Assembly (NCBI GenBank): GCA_003427395.1
Contig: BFEA01000012.1
Span: 6,004,670-6,046,652 of the forward strand
Direction of reading: 5' to 3'
Length of the DNA stretch: 41,983 bases
Origin: Chara braunii
Lineage: Eukaryota > Streptophyta > Charophyceae > Charales > Characeae
Shown: one piece after another, positions 30,691 to 39,617 of the stretch
How the letters are laid out: the number at the start of each line of letters is the position of its first letter
How positions within the stretch are numbered: position 1 is the stretch's first letter
The notes under the pieces: model-generated
The model's input: the letters and a program-made list of their open reading frames with translations, nothing else
Databases searched by the model: none
Told to the model about the DNA's origin: nothing
Position numbers and translations under genes: made by a program

Positions 30691-33255
30691 CCTACCGAGT
30701 TTGCAGCACTGGTTTCAACCATGAAATAGGTCGTGGCGGCAATCTACAATACACCAGAAATCATGGAGGGTACGTTGGATCCTAAGCAAATCATGGACCA
30801 TAAAGAACAAATTTCAAAACGAACCAAGACTGGATTTCTGGAAGAGGCTAGGCATGGAGAGAGATCACCAATAAACAAAGAAGAAATGCTCAGACAACCT
30901 CTCTTCTGTAACCCTTGGATAGCCAACAGCGAAAACACAACCTTCACTCTCACCTCAAAAGACACAAGATGGGGCACTCGGTTAGAGAGAGGCGTCTGCA
31001 AATCAAACACATCTGGGACGACTCTAAAAAGGAATGGCAGTCGGCTAGACAACTCAGAGAAAAACTCAAAGGCTGCCACAACCTAACACAAAACCTCCAA
31101 CAAATGATAAATGCCATCCTGTTGGAGTGGATATCAACTCTCAAAAAGGACAAACAGTGGTCATCAGGAGATTGGGCGTTAATGACACAAGAAACCCCCA
31201 TGATCACACAATAGCCTTTATAAGAAAAGAAGATGGTAGAAACAACTGGCTCACTTTCTCCATGCACAGTCTAGAAGAACCACGAACAGATTGCTCCAAA
31301 GTCAACAAAGACTCGGTAGCGCAGGTCACAGTCAGCGAGGACAACCTTAGAAAAGTTAGTACGAGAAAATGAAGAATTCGCCATATTCCATCCCCAAACT
31401 ACCATAGAAGATTTAGAATTCGACCCAGTTGAACGGGCATGGAATCTAAAGCAAAAGTTCACAAGAATCGACCGCATAATTAACCAGATTAACTACGCCA
31501 CCAGTCTAGGTTGTAAACTTAGACATAGATCAGCAGCCCCAGAAACAGTCATAGCAGACCACTGGAATACACACCTCGAAGTAGAACCCGAGGCTTTAAA
31601 AGAAATACCATGGAACCAAATAGCAACACTACATCCCCGCAAGTTCAAAAGCTTACAATGGTTAATCCTATACCTAGCAATGGGATTGCTAGGTGTAGGA
31701 TTAACCATTGTAAGCTTTTGAACTTTAGAAGAAGAAAAGAAGACAGAAACCCCTTAAATGAACTATGTGCCAATTGCTTAGAAGGACAGATAGATAATCT
31801 GTTCCACTGCTTCCTCAAATGCCCCATTATCAAACCCATATGCCCTTATTCTACTAGGCTTCACAACACCTGACGACTGTCCCCCCTTGCAAATCAACTT
31901 ATTCCAAATCCTGCGCGAGTCAGCACTATGGTCCATCTGGAGAAAAAGATGCCAGGAAACAATAGACAAACAACGAATGCACGTGCAGGAAGCATGGAGT
32001 ATCCTCAGGCAACAGGTAGAAACTGAATACTGGGTCCTATGGCGCAAAGTCAAGAGGAAGATGAAAACGAACGAACCCAAAGCCAAAGAACTCCAAACCA
32101 AATTTGAGGAAGCTTACATTGCCAAAGGTAAGATAGCAATCGTCAAGGGTCAGGGTCTAATCTTCAAAATGTGGAACGACCCAGCGCAAACCTCCAGTCC
32201 AGATTCAAGACCAATGATCAGCACACCAGACTCATTGAGCATCCAGATCAATTCTTTCTAAAACGCCGCAGATAACCATACCAAAGACAGAAAAGGAACA
32301 CAATCGAAATACTCACTCCCCCAACTCGACCAAGCACACCCCCACCCGAACAACACAGCCCCCGACGGCAGCACAATAAAGGCCTTTAACAGACTGAATG
32401 CCAAGTCACAAACCCCCACAAACCTCTTCTCCAGCATAAGGTTACACACAGCCCTAATCCCGCCTCAAGCCCCTCTTATCCTTCATACCCCTCCAACACA
32501 CACCTAGCCCTATTATCATCACACAAACCACCCCGAGCCCAACCCATACCCCCCCAGCCATGCCATTTCACACCCAAACACAATAGCCACACAACCCCAC
32601 ATCGCAGACCTGCAAACATCCCACACAATCTCTGCTCAAGCCAGCAAAAGTAATGCCACTTCCTCCCCACAAATAGTTCCCAAAACGATGGGTCACAGAC
32701 TATAGGAAGAGAATTCAAATAGATGTTTAGCAGGCCAGCTAAATTAGCTAGGATTTAAGGTTTTAGCACCAGTTACGAGTTTGTCGACGAAAGAAGTTAA
32801 ATAGGGAGGTTATGGTTTATTCTCAGCCATAGGCTTTAGCAACCAGACCAGAGAGGGTTTAGGGTTTTTCAAGTCCTAATGCGGAGGGCCAAAGTCTGCA
32901 GTTCTAAAACTTAATGAGAATCTGGCAGTCTAGGTACTGAGAGGAACAGGTTAGACGAGGCCCTTCTAAGCAAGTCTACAGGAGCCACAATACTGGGTAT
33001 GTTTCCATGTCTTAGAAGATCAAAATAAAAGAATATCAGGCTAACTTAGGCAGGGGTGAGGGGTGGTACATCCTTCCGGTGAGAAGTAATCAATGTCGTC
33101 CCTCGGGCTTTCCGACCTTAAAAGGGGAAGAGTGTGCGTGAGTCCTATATGTACTTCATTTTGACTTGCCAATAGGAACCGGACTGATGTTTTCCAGAAT
33201 GGAAAAGGATCCAGAACCATAAGGTTCTGTCAAAAAAATAAAAATAAAAATAAAA
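30691..33255 (+). mobile_element. LINE (plant L1-like) ORF2 C-terminal half and 3' UTR
   Basis: Coding segments in shifting frames run from 30691 to 32261. NKEEMLRQPLFCNPWI is followed, in another frame, by the region IKHIWDD...LREKLKGCHN and SGDWALMTQ. Then come DLEFDPVERAW and FKSLQWLILYLA, and the zf-RVT zinc motif CX2C-X9-HX4C at 31766-31822 (CANC...HCFLKC). LWSIWRKRCQETIDKQR and a basic tail (LWRKVKRKMK) follow. The catalytic RT core is missing, so it is a 5'-truncated copy. Frame breaks and the fold-back at 31641-31725 disable it. A C-rich 3' UTR (32262-33231) ends in TTCTGTC and an (A5T)n-type tail at 33232-33255. The zinc and W-R-K-R-C motifs place it with the LINE at 13503. Confidence 0.8.
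31641..31725. repeat. Fold-back: 41-bp inverted repeat with a 3-nt loop
   Basis: The left arm 31641-31681 and right arm 31685-31725 are reverse complements over 41 bp with one mismatch (ATA/GTG region). They are separated only by GGG (31682-31684). The arm encodes KFKSLQWLILYLA in the sense frame. Sense coding is in frame 3 before and frame 2 after. Loop plus right arm is 44 nt, exactly the shift seen. Confidence 0.95.
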
Positions 33256-33542
33256 GAGGTCGTGGGACTCATGGCGGCAATTCATCGCATTTTCAATTGT
33301 TGCCCCTGTGCTGGTTTTCCACACTATGCTACCGGTAGCCTCATGAACCTGTGCAACCGGTCCCCCAAATTTCCAACGTCGGGTCGAGTGGCGGTTTATA
33401 GCACCCTGGAAGTCCCTGTTTCTTCCATGTACTCCAAAAGAGCAGCCCATGGGAATGACACCCACAGCAAACACTCTCTGAGCCTCCTCTCGAAGATACA
33501 GTGGCCACCAGCAGACATTCCTTCAAGAAGTCCATGCTCTCG
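33256..33542. other. No recognisable feature
   Basis: Sequence between the LINE tail and a microsatellite, taken as intron of the FtsH-type gene. I searched the minus strand for the missing small exon and found none. Confidence 0.4.
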
Positions 33543-33646
<104 letters not shown>

Positions 33647-33982
33647 CAACTCTCTGCAGTCAACAACTGAGAAAAGGGGAGAACTAAAAGAAGCTGCCAG
33701 AGCACATCTGGTTTTACGCCAAAAGTCCCTCCGAGACTCTTTTCCACGACAGATCTTTGCAACACACCAAGTCACGCCAAACTGGCTCAGCATGCGATTT
33801 CCCCGGTGACACGAGGGTTTTCCTTCCTTGGAAGGGCGAGCCGGTAAGGATGTGTTCGATTAACCTTCGCGTCAGAACAAAATAGCTGGGAAAGGGAGTG
33901 GTTGTTTGAAGGACCTGTAAAGTTGATCAGTCTGTAACATGAGAAAATATGGCAGTTTCTTTGCTGTTTATGGTTCATCATT

Positions 33983-34078
33983 GCCAGCACAAAGGCTCAA
34001 CTTCTCAACAGGCAGGTATCTCAACTCTTTGCCAGCACAAAATGTCTCAACTTCTCAACAGGCAGGTAGCTCACCTCT
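33983..34078 (+). repeat. 48-bp tandem duplication next to the FtsH 5' splice site
   Basis: GCCAGCACAAA...CTCAACTTCTCAACAGGCAGG occurs at 33983 and at 34031. The second unit runs up to the splice donor of the exon at 34075. Confidence 0.85.
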
Positions 34079-34176
34079 GCATCGATAGTCCGCTGTGATT
34101 CAAAGCTTGTCCGGTATGAATCTGTATCGCTTAGGTACACCGGCCCAACCAAATCGCTCATCCCACACTCAGAAAC
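34075..34176 (-). CDS. Internal exon of the FtsH-type zinc metalloprotease (M41 domain)
   Basis: On the minus strand, TTTGCACAG (AG at 34177-34178) precedes 34 complete codons, and GATGCAGAG|GTGAGC gives a donor with GT at 34073-34074. The exon reads VSECGMSDLVGPVYLSD...ESQRTIDAE. The strings G-M-S-D-x-x-G-P-V and x-x-Q-x-x-I-D-x-E are hallmarks of the FtsH/YME1 peptidase domain just before its C-terminal helices. Both junctions are phase 0, as is the start of the terminal exon at 12567. The HExxH zinc site and the AAA+ ATPase would be in exons beyond 41983. In FtsH proteins about 20 residues lie between this segment and the His-x-Lys helix of the terminal exon. That small exon was not found. 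Confidence 0.8.
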
Positions 34177-34999
34177 CTGTGCAAAGGCCATATCAGAGGG
34201 AAATGAAACGATGAAAGAATAGATTGCAAAATTGCGCAATTAGGAAATGTTTGTATGCACCTGGCCCATGTGGGCGAAATATTCACAAATCTAACTGTTA
34301 GTGAAGAGATCATAAGTTCAAGTCTTGATCGAATCAGAAGCATACAGTATCTTTTGGCCCGCAGAGGCAGGCTACCCGTAGGATATGAATAATTTGGACG
34401 AAAAAGAGAAAAGAGGAACAGACTTCAAAAGAGTTAAAAGAGGGGAAAAATCACTGTTTGAAAAGCAGCAGCTTTCTGTGAGCTTGGAGGACCAAAGAGC
34501 AAAATTTCGCTGTTTTGCATTCCCAAGGGTCTTTCTGAAGGGAGTGCAGATAAGGATTCAAGTCTGGAGCTGTGGAAGGGCCATTGAACCTGTCAATCAT
34601 AGAATGCCTATTGCGGAAATCGTAGGATAGGATTCAACTTCATTCAAGTCTGGAGCTGTGCAAGGGCCATTGAACCTGTCAATCATAGACTGCCTATTGT
34701 GGAAATCGTAGGATGCCCTATCATCACCTGTGGTTGCCTGTGCCAAGAGCAGTAGCCTCATCTGTAGGGGAGTGCTCTTCAGCTCCGGCTCTTTGTGAGG
34801 GCTACTGAATACGGGGATCATACACCGGCTATGGTGGAATGCACAGTCATCACCTGTGCTTGTCTTTTGACGATACACAATGCATTAAGAGACACTACAC
34901 GGATGGACTCCGGGTAAAGTCAGGTAAAATTGATGAATAGTAGGATATGAGCAAGACAAAGCCGAGGGAATATATGGTCATGAACAGTGGGCAAAGTAG
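34177..34999. other. Intron-like sequence, with an 86-bp tandem repeat
   Basis: No coding motif. ATTCAAGTCTGGAGCTGTG starts at 34556 and 34642 (period 86). Both units contain AAGGGCCATTGAACCTGTCA and GGAAATCGTAGGAT. A more diverged third unit may span 34780-34855. A B-box-like AAGTTCAAGTCTT at about 34315 suggests an old SINE relic, but I cannot delimit one. Confidence 0.6.
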
Positions 35000-35978
35000 A
35001 ATCTCGATGTTTTGGGAGATGCAATCAGACTCGACTTATTCACTCTTTTCATGCATGTAAACAGCGATACAGCAAACTGGCGACCTGCGCCCACACAGTA
35101 CACAGAGATATCACAACCAGATAAGAGTTCTCTTGTAATTGGCTATGGCGGCTGTGCGCCTAAACAACTCACTGTTCACACTCTGGATCACCCTGGATGT
35201 CCCACGCACATCACTCTGAACAAGCACGCAGTGCACCCACACTACACTCTATACTAAGCTACGACAGCTATGGCTGCCGCTACCTATCGCTATGGCTACC
35301 CTGCTTCACTCTTGCCCACTTCGTCTTCGGGCCTTCAGCAGACCTCCTTGCACAAGACGCTGAAGCAGCACTTCCGCATGGCTTCCGCCTGAATGAATGA
35401 ATGGCTGGGCGCAGCCTCTTGCTTTATACTTCTGAGATGCGTTGGTCTGCCCTGTATCCCTTGGCCCACGGTGTGCACAGTCCCAGACAGTACTTGCTTG
35501 ACTGGACCGGACTGGGTGGACTGGGACTGCTGACTGTACGTGGTGGACTGCCACCACTTGACCACTTGCCTCTGCCTAACGTAGGCTGACTCCGAAAGAC
35601 CACTTCTAGAACTCTCGGTTTTGGCCTTTCGGTACTGTAGCAGCTACGACTTTGCCCTTTCAGGTAAGTAGCAGCTACGACCTTGACCCTTCGGACAGTC
35701 TACAGCTACGACATCTAGACTGTCTAGACTTCTACCCGACAGGTCAACAGTTCGAATCTCTTCTACCCTATAACCTACGAAATCCTACCTACCACTGGCG
35801 GTCCTACAGGTCGCAGGTTCAAGTCTAGGTTGACACCGGTACCGTACACAGGTAAGATGGGGAACTAGGGATCGAGCCCTGGGATCTGCATCAGCTACTG
35901 CGAACTGGTGAATACCGTTTCACTCCCGCCGGCCTAAATTCGAGGTCCTCCGAGAAAATTTCAGTCCAAGGCAGGACC
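35000..35978 (-). repeat. 3' non-coding region / probable 3' LTR of chromovirus E3
   Basis: It follows the E3 stop codon (35979-35981) in the minus sense and is non-coding. It contains three spaced AGCTACGAC units (35638, 35669, 35701, period about 31) and three B-box-like strings (near 35748, 35815 and, on the minus strand, 35868-35884). The polypurine tract and LTR limits could not be fixed, because the 5' LTR lies outside the window. Confidence 0.4.
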
Positions 35979-36161
35979 TTAGCCTCTCTGTTGTCGCTCG
36001 TAGGCTCGTACTATGTCGGAAGCTATCTCTAGAAGTTCAGATCTTGTAAGCCAGCGGTTGTCTTCCGGTTCCTGATAACTAAAATGAACCTTGTACTGTT
36101 TCTGTGGACGACCTCTACCTCCGGTCTTGAATACATCCTCAGCTACTATGCCATCGATGTC
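35979..36161 (-). pseudogene. E3 chromodomain, behind an amber codon
   Basis: Directly after the TAG at 36162-36164, and in the same frame, 60 codons run to TAA at 35979-35981. They contain IVAEDVF, GRGRPQKQYKVHFSYQEPED, NRWLTRSELLEIA and IVRAYERQQRG. The YKVHF strand, the D-N-R-W turn and the C-terminal helix are those of the chromodomain fused to chromovirus integrase. The amber codon replaces the residue just before D-I-D, where the first aromatic cage residue (usually Tyr) belongs. The segment has no ATG of its own. Confidence 0.8.
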
Positions 36162-36650
36162 CTACTTCCCATCCATATCTGGTGGAATCATAGATCTACG
36201 GGATGGGAACTGATCGCTTGTTCGACAAGGTAACAACTTCGATGCATGGAAAACTGGGTAAGTGTGGAGGTGTGCTGGGAGCTCTATGGTATAGGACGGT
36301 CCATCTTCGCCGCCCTTGACTTCTAAGACTGGCCACGGACCTCCATAGGTGGGCAGTAACTTTTGCGAGATGTTCTCCTCAGGTGCAAACTCTTTAGAAC
36401 TGACCCAGACTAAGTCGCCTACCTGGAACTGTGAGGGGCAACGATGCTTTTTGGCTTGCGCTATCATCCTTTGCTGGGCTTTCCTGAGGTTCTCTACAAC
36501 GGTAGCTAGTTCTTTCTCGTGCTCTACAGCGAACTCCCTGGTTCCGGGCGGTAATCTCTGAATCTGATCCCGGTTGAGTCCCTCGAACGGTCTGCGCGGT
36601 CTGAAGGACTTGTGCAATTCGTTGGGAGTGCGGCAGGTGGACAGATGCAC
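36162..36650 (-). pseudogene. E3 integrase C-terminal domain
   Basis: TPNELHKSFRPRRPFEGLNR is the spacer after the catalytic core. QAKKHRCPSQFQVGDLVWVS is the start of the SH3-like DNA-binding domain, LLPTYGGPWPVLEVKG its middle and YPVFHASKLLPCR its end. It is in the same frame as the core at 36660-37001, separated only by the TAG at 36660-36662, and in the same frame as the chromodomain that follows. Confidence 0.85.
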
Positions 36651-36659
36651 GCTGTTATT

Positions 36660-37040
36660 CTACGCACTAGCTACTTTAGGGAGCATCTCATCCCAATTAA
36701 TCTGGTCTGGACTAATGTACATGCGCAGAACTTGCTGTAGGATCTTGTTCATCTTCTCTGTCTGACCGTTAGTTTCAAGATGGCGGTCGGACGACATCAA
36801 CAACTTAGATCCATACACTCCCATGAGTTCTTGCCAATTCTGGCTGGTGAAGCGACTATCTCTATCGCTAACTATTGACAGTGGGATTCCATTCTCACTC
36901 ACCCAACAATAAAAAAAACTCTGTACGACTAAATCAGTACGTGCCTCTGAAGGCAAAGGAACAAAAACGGCGTATTTGCTAAAACGGTCAACTATGACCA
37001 TGACTTGGCTCTTGCCATGCCTGCTCTTGACCTGAGAGTC
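36660..37040 (-). pseudogene. E3 integrase catalytic core
   Basis: From about 37040 the frame reads VKSRHGKSQ, then MVIVDRFSKYAVFVPLP (first Asp), IVSDRDSRFTSQNW (second Asp) and ETNGQTEKMN (Glu). There are 35 residues between the second Asp and the Glu, so the D,D-35-E triad is intact. The part upstream, up to the first ~15 residues of the core, is lost by a stop and frame change at 37040-37060. The ORF stops at TAG 36660-36662, just before NNSVHLS. Confidence 0.9.
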
Positions 37041-37050
37041 TTATGGACAC

Positions 37051-37596
37051 TTAGTCTCCCGGCTGATCCGGAATGGGCAAGGGTCTGAGAAGACCTATCG
37101 GGGCACGCGTAGAAGTCTTGTTACGCTGGCAGACCTTACAACTGCGAACATACTCTACGCAGTCATTCTTCATTCCTGGCCAGGTATATGCGCGCATCAG
37201 ATTGGCTAAAGTCTTCTGCCAACCAAAATGACCCTCTGTGTCGTGGCATTCTCCCAAAATCAGACTACGGATCTCTTCGCTATTGGGGATGCACAACCGG
37301 TCAAAGACATTAGTCTTCTCGAATAGCAATCCTTCAGTAGTGCGATAATTCGGCTCAGTCTCCGGGGCCTCCTTGACCTTCTTGAGGAGGTCACTATAGA
37401 TAGGGTCCTGCGCATAGGCTTCTCTAATCTTCTGCTGCAGGTCCTTCCCTATATCTAGGTAATGCACTATTGCCCCAAAGTAATCAGCTCTCCTACTCAG
37501 AGCATCCGCAACTACGTTATACTTTCCCTTGACTGGCTTGAGCTCAAAGTCGTACTGATCTATCTCTGCCGCCCACCTAGTAAGCTTAGGTGTCAT
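37051..37596 (-). pseudogene. E3 RNase H C-terminus and integrase zinc-binding domain
   Basis: LTRWAAEIDQYDFELKPVKG and YNVVADALSRRADY give the end of RNase H. After a linker, ECHDTEGHFGWQKT and CVEYVRSCKVCQRNK give the HHCC zinc domain with both His and both Cys. It is in a different frame from the RT ORF. The two overlap by 11 nt around 37590, where loss of 2 nt or gain of 1 nt would explain the break. Confidence 0.85.
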
Positions 37597-38875
37597 CTTG
37601 GCCTGTCTTTAACCATCGCAATGTCTCGTGGTCAGAATAGACTTTGAAGTGCCTCCCAAGCAAGTAGTGCTTCCAGTGGTCTAACGCTTGCCTGAGAGCA
37701 TAGAGTCCCCTCTCATACGTAGATGTCGCCACCTTCTCTGAAGGCATCCTAGCGGACATGAACTCTACGGGTCTATAACCATTGCCATCGTCTTGCTGCA
37801 ACACTGCGCCTATACCGTATTGACTAGCATCCGTAGTAACGACAAAGGGTAAGGACGCATCGGCTACCTTAAGGACTGGGTATTCTATCAACGCCTGCTT
37901 CAGCTTCTTCATCGCAGATGTGCAGTCCTTATCCCACTTCCAGATGGTCTCCTTCCTGAGCAATCTGCAAAGGGGCGCAGCGATAGTAGAGAAGTTTCTC
38001 ACGAACTTCCTATAGTAATTAGCTAAGCCCAAAAACGACCGCAACTCGGTCAGCGTGCGCGGTGTGGGCCAATCTCTAATCGCTGTGATCTTGCAGTCTT
38101 CTGGCTTGACGCCGTCTCCGTCTAAGACGTGGCCTAAATATAGAACTTGGGTCTTTGCCCAATCGCACTTCTTTGCATTGATCTTGAAGTTAGCTTCTCT
38201 CAGCTTCTCCAAGACCTGCCTGAGATGACCCTGATGTTCCTGGAGGGTCTTGCTAAACACTAAGATATCATCTAAATAGACAACAACAAATCTATCTAAC
38301 CATGGCCTAAACAAATCGTTCATACAGCGCTGGAACGTCGCTGGCGCATTGGTTAATCCAAAGGGCATCACTATAAACCCGTAGTGCCCATATCTAGTCC
38401 GGAAGGCTGTCTTATACTGATCATCAGGATGCACCTCGATCTGATGATATCCGGACTTCAAATCTATCTTGGAGAAATACTTTGCCCCCTGGACTCGATC
38501 CAAGAGATCGTCTATCCTAGGCAGTGGCTCAACATTTTTCACTGTAATCGCATTCAGACCCCTATAGTCTATGCACATCCTCAGCTCTCCCTCTTTCTTG
38601 GGAACAAAGAGAACAGGCGCTCCAAAAGGAGACGAACTGGGCCTAATCCAACCCTTCTCGAGGAGCTCGTCTAATTGCTTGCGAAGCTCCTCCAACTCCC
38701 GTGGGGACATCCTATACACAGCGCCCTTAGGAGTTCTACTGCCAGGCTCTATCTCAATGCGGTGCTGGATGGGCCGCGGTACCACTCCTATCGGCGGCTC
38801 AGTTAGGTCCTTGAACTCTTCCAGCAGCTTGGCAATCGCAGGGTCCATCAGCTTTTCTTCCGTAGGCTCAGTCAC
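37586..38875 (-). pseudogene. E3 reverse transcriptase and RNase H
   Basis: 429 codons are open. RT: WIRPSSSPFGAPVLFVPKKE (residues 76-105), [13 protein letters not shown] (Asp 138), MPFGLTNAPATFQR and VVYLDDILVFS (YLDD at 200-203). The thumb follows (VLYLGHVLDG, SFLGLANYYRKFV). RNase H: FVVTTDASQYGIGAVLQ (first Asp), STYERGLYALRQALDHW and YSDHETLRWLK. In the second motif Gly (codon GGA, 37706-37708, residue 390) stands where the catalytic Glu belongs. RT looks intact, RNase H does not. The first codon is GTG and overlaps the TGA of the protease frame, so the natural start is by translation from upstream, not here. Confidence 0.9.
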
Positions 38876-39543
38876 CTAACATAGGCAACAAAAACCTGTT
38901 CCTCCAATTTCTCCCTTTTCACTAGTCTCGCGAATGTAGGTGCACTCAGGCAGCAATGCGCCAGGGAATTCTCTACTCCTGACACATGAAACATGCGGGC
39001 AGTCTTAGCCTCGCCTGAAGAGCTAGGGAGTCTACACTCGTACTCCTTCAGATGGAGTGTGGCCCTGGCTGCCTCTCCCCAATCCAACCCCAGGACAATA
39101 TCGAATGGGAGACTGTCTTCTACGAGGAGAGTTAGGGAGTGGAGGACCTTCTCCACTTTCCCATCCTTCTCTAGGCGGAAATACGCCTGGACCCCCTCTA
39201 CATAATCCTCTACAATCATCATACGGTTGTCTGCGAGGATACTAACTATGGGGTCCGCTAGCTTTTGGACCTTAAGTCCCAGCTTCAACTTCTGCAGCGC
39301 TTTTCTACTAATATAGCTGCGGGTAGCCCCTGAAATTACTAGGGCCCCTACTCTACCTCTAAAAATCTCTACATCTACCAGGATTAGCTGTCCTTTCTGT
39401 TCTTTCTTCATCTTGGCCCAGGCGGGCATCCTCTCCTTCAATTCTTCAGCCACGCCTGTGAGGGAGGTGTCTAAGGAGACCCTGACACAAGCAGTCTCTG
39501 GACAGCTGTCTAGACACCGGCCTGCAACCTCTACCATAGGCAC
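38872..39543 (-). pseudogene. E3 retropepsin with active-site Asp replaced
   Basis: 223 codons. VEIFRGRVGALVISGATRSY contains the retropepsin active-site loop, but the D of D-S-G-A-T is Ile (ATT, 39334-39336, residue 70). LPFDIVLGLDWGE is the second conserved protease segment. The C-terminal third (FHVSGVENSLAH...) is the usual linker to RT. It ends at TGA 38872-38874, four bases into the RT frame. Without the Asp it cannot process the polyprotein. Confidence 0.85.
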
Positions 39544-39617
39544 ATGTGGTGTGGGAGTTTCCTGCCGGCTAGCGCTATGTTCCCCACATGGCCTTGTGGT
39601 AGGGGCAGTTGCTACCC

